Both the position numbers and the translations under genes were made by a program. A stretch of DNA of 57,625 nucleotides from Chloroflexi bacterium HGW-Chloroflexi-2 (lineage in GTDB: Bacteria; Chloroflexota; Anaerolineae; Anaerolineales; Anaerolineaceae). The notes beneath the pieces are model-generated. The model was not told the DNA's origin, did no database searches, and saw only the letters and a program-made list of their open reading frames with translations. The DNA lies in contig PHBY01000018.1 in the NCBI GenBank assembly GCA_002840735.1, positions 1 to 57,625 on the forward strand. The letters are read 5' to 3'. This document shows positions 1 through 6,817 of this stretch, piece after piece (position 1 is the stretch's first letter; every line of letters starts with the position of its first letter).

Positions 1-75
<75 letters not shown>

Positions 76-114
76 TGAGTTGGGATTTTCTTCCCATCGT
101 GTTTCTGGCGCGCT

Positions 115-490
115 CCAGGTCTCCAGGTTCTGCCACCCTGGCCGATATCCCCAGGTTTTTGGCATCCTGGCGCAGCGCTCCCCATGGTCTGGTGGTCTGG
201 CTTTGGCGCAGGTCTCCAGTTTCTGCCCTCTGGTTGTGATCCCAGGTTTTGGCATCCTGGCGCAGCGCTCCCCATGGTCTGGTGGTCTGGCTTTGGCGCC
301 GGTCTCCAGGTTCTGCCGCCTGGCCTAGATCCCCAGGTTTTGGCATCCTGCCACAGCGTTTCCCATGGTCTGGTGGTTTGGTGGTCTGGCTTTGGCGCAG
401 CTCCCCAGGTTCTCGCCCCCTGGCTGAGGTCTCAGGTTTTTGGCATCCTGGCACAGGTCTCCAGGTCTGGCGCTTTGGTGGTTTTTTCTT
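115..490. repeat. Minisatellite, about 93-bp unit, about four copies
   Basis: Units begin near 118, 211, 301 and 400, with a truncated fifth near 456. Spacings are 93, 90, 99 and 56 bp. The block TTTGGCATCCTGGCGCAG, then CCATGGTCTGGTGG, is nearly identical between the first two units; the 99-bp unit carries an extra 9 bp of GGTGGTTTG type. The plus strand is strikingly poor in A and full of CCAGG and TGG words. Reading frames cross the block on both strands, but none has a ribosome binding site and all follow the repeat period, so I treat it as non-coding. It lies directly upstream of the promoter of the accessory operon and could be an iteron-like or protein-binding array; that is speculation. 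Confidence 0.85.
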
Positions 491-509
491 ATTTTGTTCT
501 TTTTGGTTC

Positions 510-538
510 TTGACTTAATATGTATTCCGCTATATAAT
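510..538 (+). promoter_or_regulatory. Sigma-70-type promoter of the accessory operon
   Basis: The -35 box TTGACT is at 510-515 and the -10 box TATAAT at 533-538, with the ideal 17-bp spacer. A ribosome binding site AAAGGAG and the ATG at 563 follow. The first 20 bases (510-529) recur exactly at 3128-3147 in front of the ribbon-helix-helix gene, so the two units probably share a regulator. Confidence 0.8.
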
Positions 539-562
539 ACTATATAGAAAGGAGATTCAATC

Positions 563-1126
563 ATGATAAAAATTCATTTTGGTGGTTCAAGGTCTTTGTC
601 AGATTCTTATATCCCGTTAGTTTCTGATGTCGTTGCTGCTCCCATGCAGTTAGGTTGTTATGTTAATGTCGGTTGTGCCATAGGCGCAGATGAAGCAGTC
701 ATCGAAGCTGCTTTGGGATGGGATCCCTCGCGCTTGTCTGTTTTTGCCCAGTTTTCAGCATCTGGCGAAGGTTCTTTTTCAGGTTCTGCTTATATCCCTG
801 TGATCGCTGCAAAAAAAGAAGGTGCTCAGGTTTCTTTTTTGTCTGGTGGTCCTTTAAACATTCCACTTAAAACCCGTCTTATGCGTCGTTCAAAAATTGC
901 CCTGGCAGGTTGCGCCGGTTCTGTTTTTTTTCTTTCAAAAAGCTTTAGCCCCGGTTCTCTTAAGGTCGCAGCTGAAGCAGTCAAAAAAAATCAAATCGTT
1001 TATGCCTTCCCCTGTGGTTTCTCCGGTTCTCCTGTCCCGCTCCGCTCAGTGTCCGGTTCCTGGCGAGAGTCTCATTTTTTTGGTTTCCCTTGCTTTCAGT
1101 GGTTCACAGGTCAGCCATTATTTTAA
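563..1126 (+). CDS. SLOG/DUF2493-like nucleotide-binding fold protein
   Basis: A 187-residue protein preceded by a good AAAGGAG site. The N-terminus has the GGSR motif (residues 7-10) and a GCAIGAD motif (37-43), the pair expected of the SLOG Rossmann-like fold, in which related proteins bind nucleotides or nucleotide-derived ligands. The C-terminal third is rich in Ser, Gly and Phe and does not resemble a known domain. The gene is the first of the accessory operon. Its codons are T-rich (TCT, GTT, TTT), unlike the A-rich codons of the four genes behind it. SLOG proteins of this kind are common on plasmids and phages; the role here is unknown. The fold call is from motifs only. Confidence 0.6.
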   Translation: MIKIHFGGSRSLSDSYIPLVSDVVAAPMQLGCYVNVGCAIGADEAVIEAALGWDPSRLSVFAQFSASGEGSFSGSAYIPVIAAKKEGAQVSFLSGGPLNIPLKTRLMRRSKIALAGCAGSVFFLSKSFSPGSLKVAAEAVKKNQIVYAFPCGFSGSPVPLRSVSGSWRESHFFGFPCFQWFTGQPLF

Positions 1127-1138
1127 TTCCCCAGTCAT

Positions 1139-1192
1139 CAAGCCGGATGGATCCCAGCCCATCCGGCAAAAAACAAAAAAAGAAAGGAATCC
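1139..1192 (+). promoter_or_regulatory. Hairpin plus RBS leader, copy 1
   Basis: A 9-bp perfect stem (arms 1142-1150 and 1159-1167, 8-nt loop) is followed by an A-rich linker and AAAGGAATCC, with the ATG of the next gene 4 nt further on. The 54-nt block is repeated at 1493-1546 with one base different. The lack of a T-run argues against a terminator; an RNA processing, stability or translation element is more likely. Confidence 0.75.
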
Positions 1193-1196
1193 GATC

Positions 1197-1487
1197 ATGA
1201 CAAATCAAATCCCCCCAACCCTAATCAAGTTTAGAAACAGAAGTAAAAAAAATCAAGAAATTTCTAGTCAGGTTAATCAGGTAATTCAAAAAGCTTACAG
1301 TGATTTTTTCGATGCAATGCCAGAAATTTTAGATCCGGATATAGATCCTTATTTGTCCATGTGTCTGGATGAAGCATGGACGAAGTTATCAAGTCTCCGC
1401 GATATGTTCGATACTGCCGCACACTCCAGAGAAAAGGATTTTTTAGGTTTCGAGCAGATGATGAAAGCATACCAGGAAACAAATTAA
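1197..1487 (+). CDS. Hypothetical 96-aa protein of accessory operon
   Basis: I do not recognise this protein. The ATG at 1197 is preceded by AAAGGAATCC within the repeated leader, which fixes the start although the frame stays open much further upstream into the SLOG gene. The product is 96 residues, hydrophilic, with no signal peptide and a predicted helical character (many Lys, Gln, Glu, Asp). Residues 41-50 are acidic with Pro (ILDPDIDPYL). It sits between two copies of the hairpin leader. The N-terminal Lys/Arg-rich stretch (KFRNRSKKNQ) could contact nucleic acid, but this is not evidence of function. Confidence 0.65.
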   Translation: MTNQIPPTLIKFRNRSKKNQEISSQVNQVIQKAYSDFFDAMPEILDPDIDPYLSMCLDEAWTKLSSLRDMFDTAAHSREKDFLGFEQMMKAYQETN

Positions 1488-1492
1488 AAAAA

Positions 1493-1546
1493 CAAGCCGG
1501 ATGGATCCCAGCCCATCCGGCATAAAACAAAAAAAGAAAGGAATCC
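1493..1546 (+). promoter_or_regulatory. Hairpin plus RBS leader, copy 2
   Basis: A near-exact copy (53 of 54 bases) of the leader at 1139-1192, with stem arms 1496-1504 and 1513-1521, an A-rich linker, AAAGGAATCC and then the ATG at 1551. The duplication of a whole translation-initiation leader suggests that genes in this operon were added as cassettes. Confidence 0.75.
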
Positions 1547-1550
1547 TACC

Positions 1551-1865
1551 ATGTTGAAAGAGATCGAAAGTATAAAAATCCAAGAAGCCATCAGAGATGT
1601 AGAAATAAACCAAGCTTATTATGAACAGGCAAAAATTAAAAGCGCAGCAGCTTGGCATTTCTTTCAGAATTTCGTTGATGAAGATCCCCGCTTTGAAGAC
1701 GCAAACGCGCCAGAGGAGGAAATCGAAGATTTCCGCATGCGATGCGATCAGTATTTATCTTTGGCTTACAAATATGAAGAAGAGATGTATATAGCCCATC
1801 ACGACGTAGACGCAGCAAAAAATAGATTGCTGGCTTTATATGATGAGGAGGAGAAATCAAAATGA
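1551..1865 (+). CDS. Hypothetical acidic helical protein
   Basis: A 104-residue protein started by the second copy of the hairpin/RBS leader. It is strongly acidic and rich in Glu, Ala and Gln, with heptad-like spacing over residues 1-45 and 65-100, so it is probably helical and perhaps a coiled coil. No signal peptide or known motif is visible. Its stop overlaps the next start by 4 nt (ATGA at 1862-1865), so the two are probably translationally coupled. Function unknown; small acidic proteins are frequent in plasmid and phage operons, some as DNA mimics, but nothing specific supports that here. Confidence 0.65.
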   Translation: MLKEIESIKIQEAIRDVEINQAYYEQAKIKSAAAWHFFQNFVDEDPRFEDANAPEEEIEDFRMRCDQYLSLAYKYEEEMYIAHHDVDAAKNRLLALYDEEEKSK

Positions 1866-2191
1866 AACTGAACACAATGTTTCCCCGTAAATACGCCACC
1901 GGCGCAGATTTAAACGGACAAACCGTTAATGTGACGATCGAATCTCTGCATGTTGAGAAGCTCAGCCCTCACCCTGGGCAACCACCTATGGACCGTTTTG
2001 TCCTGTATTTCAAAGGAAAGCAAAAAGGAGTGATTTTGTCCCGTACGCTGGCAGAGCAGATCGCCAGCATCCTGCAATCAGATGACACCGATCAATGGAT
2101 TAACCGCACGATCTCGCTTTATCCCCAGCAAATGAACGTAGCCGGAAAAAGCCGAATCGCGATCAGAGCCAAAAAAGCCGCTCAGGTTTAA
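1862..2191 (+). CDS. Phage/plasmid-type conserved hypothetical protein
   Basis: A 109-residue protein whose ATG overlaps the previous stop by 4 nt, with GAGGAG upstream. The pattern (MFPRKY near the start, then ADLNG, VTIESL, a run ending VLYFKGKQKGVILSRT, DDTDQWINR, ISLYP) resembles a family I recall from phage and plasmid replication or recombination regions, whose function is not established. There is no signal peptide, and the C-terminus is basic (RIAIRAKKAAQV). The downstream neighbour is an ArdC-like protein, which fits a mobile-element operon. Family recall is from memory and needs a profile search. Confidence 0.6.
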   Translation: MKLNTMFPRKYATGADLNGQTVNVTIESLHVEKLSPHPGQPPMDRFVLYFKGKQKGVILSRTLAEQIASILQSDDTDQWINRTISLYPQQMNVAGKSRIAIRAKKAAQV

Positions 2192-2200
2192 CCACATTAA

Positions 2201-2250
2201 GCCAGCTGGTGCCCCCAGCTCACCAGCTGGCATCTTCAAATAAAAAGGAA
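2201..2250 (+). promoter_or_regulatory. Hairpin plus RBS leader, variant 3
   Basis: A perfect 11-bp stem (2201-2211 with 2221-2231, 9-nt loop) is followed by an A-rich linker and AAAGGAATCC, then the ATG at 2259. The hairpin sequence differs from copies 1 and 2 but the layout is the same: GC stem, A-rich linker, AAAGGAATCC, ATG. Conserved architecture with changed stem sequence suggests the structure is what matters. Confidence 0.6.
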
Positions 2251-2258
2251 TCCCAGCA

Positions 2259-3083
2259 ATGAAAACCCCAGCAGAGAAAACAACAAAGCAAAACAGCCCG
2301 GCAGAATTAAATAAAAAACTGACCGCATTTATTAAAGACCTGGCAACAGAGACCGACGCCGCGAGGATCTCGGATGTCATGCAGAATTATTTAAAATTCT
2401 GTGCATCCTTCCATAGATACAGTGTATCAAACCAATTCTTTATTTACCTGGCCAAGCCCGACGCCACCCATGTGGCCGGTTTTCATGATTGGTTGAAGAA
2501 AAAGCGCTACGTGAAAAAAGGAGAGAAAGGGATCCCGATTCTTGCTCCCTGTCCAAGAACTTTCAAAGATGAAAACGACAAGATCATTGCCCAGGAGCTG
2601 AGATTTAAAACCGTTTATGTTTTCGATATCTCCCAAACCGATGGAGAACCCTTACCCGAAGCCCCTGAATGGAAAAGTTTTGAGAAATCCCCAGAGCTTG
2701 AAGACATGCTGATCAATTATGCAAAATCCCTTTATATCAAGGTCGATATCAAAGACTTAAGCAGCCATGGAGGAGCCCAGGGATACAGCTCAGGAGGAGA
2801 AATCGCCCTCGACCCGACCGCCGGCACCAAGACCCTGATTCATGAAATCGCGCATGAACTTCTCCACCAAAATGTAAAATCCAAACTCAGACCACGCAAA
2901 GAAGTTGAATTAGAAGCCGAAGCCGTCGCCTATGTTGTGGCCAGAGCCCTGGAAATCAAAAACCTGCAATCTCCCAACTATCTGGCGCTTTGGGACGCAG
3001 ACGGAAAGAAAATCCTGGACCGCTTAGACCTGATCCGAGAAACAGCAAATAAGATCCTGACCGCAATCTTTCCAGTAAAGTAG
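2259..3083 (+). CDS. ArdC-like antirestriction protein with ImmA/IrrE metallopeptidase domain
   Basis: A 274-residue protein with two parts. Residues about 15-115 match the ArdC N-terminal (DUF1738) pattern: a YSVSNQFFIYLA stretch, ATHVAGFHDW, then VKKGEKGIPILAPC. Family members bind single-stranded DNA and protect incoming plasmids from restriction. Residues about 150-270 form a zinc metallopeptidase domain with HEIAH at 195-199 and a later EAEAVAYVVARAL helix, as in ImmA/IrrE proteases that cleave repressors. It is the last gene of the accessory operon, followed by a strong terminator. The length is shorter than plasmid ArdC proteins, and its target is unknown. Confidence 0.8.
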   Translation: MKTPAEKTTKQNSPAELNKKLTAFIKDLATETDAARISDVMQNYLKFCASFHRYSVSNQFFIYLAKPDATHVAGFHDWLKKKRYVKKGEKGIPILAPCPRTFKDENDKIIAQELRFKTVYVFDISQTDGEPLPEAPEWKSFEKSPELEDMLINYAKSLYIKVDIKDLSSHGGAQGYSSGGEIALDPTAGTKTLIHEIAHELLHQNVKSKLRPRKEVELEAEAVAYVVARALEIKNLQSPNYLALWDADGKKILDRLDLIRETANKILTAIFPVK

Positions 3084-3093
3084 ATAGATCGCC

Positions 3094-3124
3094 AAAAGCA
3101 GCCAGGTCAAATCTGGCTGCTTTT
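3094..3124 (+). terminator. Intrinsic terminator of accessory operon
   Basis: A 12-bp perfect stem (3094-3105 with 3113-3124, 7-nt loop) whose 3' arm ends in TTTT. It separates the ArdC-like gene from the next promoter, which starts 3 nt later. Confidence 0.85.
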
Positions 3125-3127
3125 CAA

Positions 3128-3156
3128 TTGACTTAATATGTATTCCGTAATATTCT
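3128..3156 (+). promoter_or_regulatory. Promoter sharing a 20-bp element with position 510
   Basis: The -35 box TTGACT is at 3128-3133 and TATTCT at 3151-3156, with a 17-bp spacer. Bases 3128-3147 are identical to 510-529, and the identity ends just before the -10 region. Identity limited to the -35 and spacer suggests a shared operator rather than a recent promoter duplication. The gene it drives encodes a probable DNA-binding protein, so autoregulation is plausible. Confidence 0.65.
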
Positions 3157-3189
3157 TTATAATATTTTGAAGAATAAGGACTAAATCAA

Positions 3190-3618
3190 ATGGCGATTGA
3201 ACTAAATAGAATTGTTAAAGGTCACCGGTATGACACAAGTATTTCAATTTTATTAGCATCCGATGAACTGATTTCGAACAAAACACAAACTACTACATAT
3301 CTTTACCGCACAAGAAGGGGATTATTCTTTTTGGTTCGTCAATTTAATGATAGTTCCAAAAAACCAAAAATTTTACCACTGGAGAAAGATCAAGCTATTG
3401 AACAATTTAACAAGCTTCCAGAGAAATTTCAAGACTTCACCGAAGCATTTTCGGATCCGGAAGATATCCATGGTAGACCCCCATTATTTGAAAAACCTTT
3501 GATCAAAACATCATTGTGGCTTAAGGAAGAAATGTTAGAATGGCTTAAGAAACAACCCGGCACCATGAGTGAGGTAATAAGAAAACTGATCCAAGACGCC
3601 ATGGACAAGAACCCTTGA
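3190..3618 (+). CDS. Probable ribbon-helix-helix regulator with N-terminal domain of unknown function
   Basis: A 142-residue protein read from its own promoter. The N-terminal half (RYDTSISILLASDE, then TYLYRTRRGLFFLV, later ILPLEKDQAIEQF) resembles a short domain I associate with uncharacterised plasmid and ICE proteins. The C-terminal 40 residues have the beta-strand plus two-helix spacing of ribbon-helix-helix proteins: IKTSLWLKEEMLEWLKKQ, then TMSEVIRKLIQDAM. That would make it a DNA-binding regulator or antitoxin-like protein. The upstream spacer is AT-rich and the start has an AAGGA site about 9 nt before the ATG. Its promoter shares a 20-bp element with the neighbouring operon. No toxin partner is visible. 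Confidence 0.6.
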   Translation: MAIELNRIVKGHRYDTSISILLASDELISNKTQTTTYLYRTRRGLFFLVRQFNDSSKKPKILPLEKDQAIEQFNKLPEKFQDFTEAFSDPEDIHGRPPLFEKPLIKTSLWLKEEMLEWLKKQPGTMSEVIRKLIQDAMDKNP

Positions 3619-3946
3619 CCCAACCGCTCGCCTGGCTGGACGCTCCGCCCGCCCTTCGGGACGACCTCCGCGCCAGCCAACCTCGCTGCTAGTTGTTCCA
3701 TTCGTTTCTATTCGTTTCCTTAAAAAATGATTACAAAAGAGAGAATCAGTATATAATCTAACCAGTCAAACAATGCCACACATTATTATTGATATTTTTA
3801 TCTAAATGTACTAAATATTTGCCAAAAAAAAAATTAAAAATCCGAACCTTAACAAAACAATACATAAGAAACTAAGCAACAATGAAGCAGTGTAAGGATT
3901 TTTAATTAAGATTTTTCTGAATCTTAAAATTTTGACAATCACTTGG
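3619..3946. other. Intergenic region with a GC-rich structured island
   Basis: No gene seen. Bases 3619-3690 are GC-rich inside AT-rich surroundings and can fold: TGGCTGG (3633-3639) pairs with CCAGCCA (3673-3679) and encloses CCCTTCGGG (3652-3660). There is no T-run. The remainder (3700-3946) is very AT-rich with a C8A9-like homopolymer region near 3823-3835 and nothing else I can name. This is the right boundary of the accessory module. Confidence 0.5.
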
Positions 3947-3975
3947 TTGACAGTCAATTTTGTTTATAGTAAACT
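3947..3975 (+). promoter_or_regulatory. tRNA-Lys promoter
   Basis: TTGACA at 3947-3952 and TAAACT at 3970-3975 with a 17-bp spacer, ending 22 bp before the tRNA. A second TTGACA at 3932-3937 has no suitably spaced -10 box. Confidence 0.6.
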
Positions 3976-3997
3976 TGGCTTCGTTCGGTTCTTTCAC

Positions 3998-4069
3998 GGG
4001 CGCGTAGCTCAATGGTAGAGCAGTGGCCTTTTAAGCCATTGGTTCAGGGTTCGAGCCCCTGCGCGCTCA
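3998..4069 (+). tRNA. tRNA-Lys (anticodon UUU)
   Basis: A full cloverleaf can be drawn: acceptor GGGCGCG with CGCGCTC (one G-U pair), D-stem GCTC/GAGC, anticodon stem GTGGC/GCCAT around loop CTTTTAA, and T-arm CAGGG-TTCGAGC-CCCTG. The anticodon is TTT. The discriminator is A and the CCA end is not encoded. The gene is 72 nt, with no intron. It stands alone between the accessory module and pepF. Confidence 0.96.
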
Positions 4070-4071
4070 CT

Positions 4072-4107
4072 AAAGTATTTTTGATGGATTTCAGAAATAC
4101 TTTTTTT
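4072..4107 (+). terminator. Intrinsic terminator after tRNA-Lys
   Basis: A 9-bp perfect stem (AAAGTATTT 4072-4080 with AAATACTTT 4095-4103) followed by further T residues to 4107. Confidence 0.8.
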
Positions 4108-4388
4108 GTTAATTAATCTTGTAAAAAGTTTTTACTCATCTTCTCTGTTTTTCTCGTTATCAAGTTGTCAAGGTTCTGAAAATTGTAATAAATATATTAC
4201 GTAATTTCAAAATTTTTTTCATAAGTTACTTAATTTCTTAGTTTAATTTTACTTTTTTGTTTAAACTTATGAATATTTTGAAAATAAATCTCTCTTTCAT
4301 AAGCAATTCGAAATTTCCACTATAATTACTCTGGATGGATGGGGTGAGATGTGCTTACAATTTTATATTTATTTAAACCGAGGTAAAA

Positions 4389-6200
4389 ATGGAAGCTAAC
4401 CAAGTGTTGAAACGTGCTGAAGTTCCGGTGGAACAGACCTGGAACCTGGAAGCTATCTTTCCGTCCGTAGAAGAGTGGGAAAAGGCCTTAAGTGGCATTG
4501 AAGCTGAAATCGAAAAGATTGTCCCTTTTAGGAACACTCTATCTCAAAGCTCTCAGCAATTGTATAAATGTCTGAAGGAAACCGAGCGCATCAGCCGGGC
4601 AATGGAGAAGATTTTCCTTTATGCCAATCTGGGTAGTGCCGTCGATAATTCTGATCAGGCTGCTCAGGCACGTGCAGTGCAGGCCAGAGGAAAATATGCC
4701 AAACTGCATGCCACCACCGCTTTTATTGAGCCGGAATTGATCGCGGTTGGATTCCAAACTTTAAAAGAATGGTGCCAGCAGGATCCGGATCTGGCGCTTT
4801 ACAAAACCTACTTTGAACAACTCGAACGCAAACAAACCAAAGTCCGCTCCTTTGAGGTCGAAAATGTACTCGCCATGGCATCCGAACCGATGAGTACCGT
4901 GGTGCAGACCTATAATAGCCTGACCAATGTGGATATCAAATTTGGCGTTGCTACCGATGGAAAAGGACAAACCTACCCGATCGAGCAGGGAAACTATGGA
5001 GCTCTACTCAGTCATGAAGACCGCAATGTGCGCAAATCAGCCTGGGAAAACTATAACGATGCTTTCTTGAAAAACAAGAACACGTTGGCCGGGTTACAGA
5101 TTGCTGGATTACAAAAAGATATTTTCGTTGCAAATGTGCGCGGTTTCAAGAATTCTTTGGAAGCTTCCTTATTCCCGAACAATATTCCTGAAGAAGTTTT
5201 CCATAATTTGATCAGTGTATTTCGAAAGCATCTTCCCACCTGGCAAAAATATTGGCGCATCCGCAAACAATGGTTGGGACTGGATGAATTTCAGGAGTAT
5301 GATATCAAAGCACCCCTGACCGATCAAAAACCGGTGGTCTCATACCAGCAGGCGATTGAGTGGATCACTGCAGGAATGCAGCCTTTAGGCGAAAAATATG
5401 TTGGTATTCTCAATAAAGGCGCTACGACTGAACGCTGGGTGGATTGGGCCGTCAATCAGGGAAAGCGCCAGGGAGCTTTTTCGAGTGGGGTGTATGATAC
5501 CAGTCCATTCATCATGATGAGCTATAACAATGATGTCTTCAGTCTGAGCACATTGGCGCATGAACTGGGGCATTCGATGCATTCCTATTACACCAAGCAC
5601 ACCCAACCCTACATCCATGGACGTTATGCTTTGTTTGTGGCTGAAGTGGCTTCTAACTTCAATCAGGCTATGGTGCGGGATTATTTATTACGCACCCAGA
5701 CAGATCCTGTTTTCCAACTGGCGCTCATCGAAGAAGCCATGTCGAATTTCCATCGCTACTTCTTCATCATGCCCACCCTGGCGCAATGGGAATTGGATAT
5801 GCACCAACGTCTGGAGCAGGGCAAAGCCATGAATGCCAAAGTCATGATTGACCGTTGTGCCGAGTTATTCCACGAGGGCTATGGCGATGAAGTAGCTTTC
5901 GATCATGAGCGCGTTGGTATTACCTGGTCACAATTCAGCCATATGTACATGAACTATTATGTGTATCAATATGCCACCGGTATATCCGGAGCACATGCCC
6001 TGGCTGAAAATATTCTGGCCGGCCAACCTGGCGCTGTGGATCGCTATCTCACTTTCTTAAGTGCAGGAAATTCGGTCTATCCTTTGGAAGCATTACAAGC
6101 TGCCGGTGTAGATCTAACCTCGTCCGAACCGGTGGAAAAAGCGTTCAATTATCTGGGCAGTATTGTAGAACGCCTGGAAAATTTATTAGCTGAGAAGTAA
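4389..6200 (+). CDS. pepF: Oligoendopeptidase F (M3 family)
   Basis: A 603-residue cytoplasmic zinc endopeptidase that degrades peptides, normally 7-20 residues long. The zinc motif HELGH is at 391-395 and the third ligand is probably E419 in FVAEVASN, matching the M3 layout HExxH plus a downstream Glu. The length is typical of PepF. A GAGGT site precedes the ATG. A TATAAT at 4321-4326 is a possible -10 box, but no good -35 is present. The gene is monocistronic and ends at a bidirectional terminator. There is no signal peptide, so it is probably intracellular and serves peptide turnover. Confidence 0.95.
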   Translation: MEANQVLKRAEVPVEQTWNLEAIFPSVEEWEKALSGIEAEIEKIVPFRNTLSQSSQQLYKCLKETERISRAMEKIFLYANLGSAVDNSDQAAQARAVQARGKYAKLHATTAFIEPELIAVGFQTLKEWCQQDPDLALYKTYFEQLERKQTKVRSFEVENVLAMASEPMSTVVQTYNSLTNVDIKFGVATDGKGQTYPIEQGNYGALLSHEDRNVRKSAWENYNDAFLKNKNTLAGLQIAGLQKDIFVANVRGFKNSLEASLFPNNIPEEVFHNLISVFRKHLPTWQKYWRIRKQWLGLDEFQEYDIKAPLTDQKPVVSYQQAIEWITAGMQPLGEKYVGILNKGATTERWVDWAVNQGKRQGAFSSGVYDTSPFIMMSYNNDVFSLSTLAHELGHSMHSYYTKHTQPYIHGRYALFVAEVASNFNQAMVRDYLLRTQTDPVFQLALIEEAMSNFHRYFFIMPTLAQWELDMHQRLEQGKAMNAKVMIDRCAELFHEGYGDEVAFDHERVGITWSQFSHMYMNYYVYQYATGISGAHALAENILAGQPGAVDRYLTFLSAGNSVYPLEALQAAGVDLTSSEPVEKAFNYLGSIVERLENLLAEK

Positions 6201-6220
6201 GAATGCGAAAGTAGATAATT

Positions 6221-6264
6221 AAGCCCAAATGAATGGGGTTTACCTCATCGTTTGGGCTTTTTTT
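6221..6264. terminator. Bidirectional terminator between pepF and tlpA-like gene
   Basis: Arms AAGCCCAAA (6221-6229) and TTTGGGCTT (6251-6259), with a T-run on the plus strand. It lies between two convergent genes and can serve both. Confidence 0.8.
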
Positions 6265-6817
6265 ATTGTAAGAAGGGCAGGACTTTTTTGTTCAAGTCTG
6301 CTGGAAAGATCATGCCAATGTGAATCATGGCAACTTTTCCTTCCGGATCGATCAGAATCGATGTAGGAAACCCCGTGATTCCCAGACTGTTTAATACGGT
6401 ACCATCAGAGTCTAAAACAACTTTAAATCCCAATCCGAGCGACTCCGCAAATTGTGCAGCAACATCTCTGGTTTCGCCGGCATTGATTGCCAGGATTTCA
6501 AATCCCTTATCCTGATGTGCCTGATGAAATTCATTCAAATCTGGCATCTCTGCCCGGCAGGGGGGGCACCAGGTTGCCCAGGCGTTCAACAAGACATATT
6601 TGCCCTGATAATCACTGAGATGGATGGTTTCGCCTTCCAGGTCTGTCAGTGCAAAGTCTCCAACGGATTTTCCCTGGATGGCTTTTTGGACACCTGCCTG
6701 TTGGGAATTTTGTGAGGATAATAACAACACACTGACCATTAAGACTACGATCCCAATGATAATCTGAACGTTCCTATTTTGCTTCTTTTTGTTCTTTACA
6801 GGCTTTTTAATTTTCAT
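6263..6817 (-). CDS. TlpA/ResA-type membrane-anchored thioredoxin-fold protein
   Basis: A 184-residue thiol-disulfide oxidoreductase facing the outside. A Lys-rich N-terminus precedes one membrane segment (about residues 17-35), then a thioredoxin fold with WCPPC (Cys 84 and 87), the TlpA/ResA active site, and the cis-Pro region GFPTSILID. Proteins of this family reduce apocytochrome or other exported thiols. The ATG at 6817 overlaps the stop of the reductase-like gene as ATGA, so the two are translationally coupled and probably form an electron-transfer pair. An earlier TTG would add three residues but has no better support. Confidence 0.9.
   Translation of the reverse strand: MKIKKPVKNKKKQNRNVQIIIGIVVLMVSVLLLSSQNSQQAGVQKAIQGKSVGDFALTDLEGETIHLSDYQGKYVLLNAWATWCPPCRAEMPDLNEFHQAHQDKGFEILAINAGETRDVAAQFAESLGLGFKVVLDSDGTVLNSLGITGFPTSILIDPEGKVAMIHIGMIFPADLNKKVLPFLQ

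Noticed and set aside
115-490. CRISPR array
   Set aside because: Repeats of 93 bp are contiguous with no short repeat plus unique spacer pattern, and there are no cas genes.
80-518. Overlapping reading frames of 70-110 codons in the minisatellite
   Set aside because: They follow the repeat period, occur on both strands, and have no ribosome binding site or recognisable domain.
3998-4069. tRNA-Lys as the integration site of the upstream module
   Set aside because: The module lies on the 5' side of the tRNA, no integrase is present, and no duplicate of the tRNA 3' end is seen within 1-3997.
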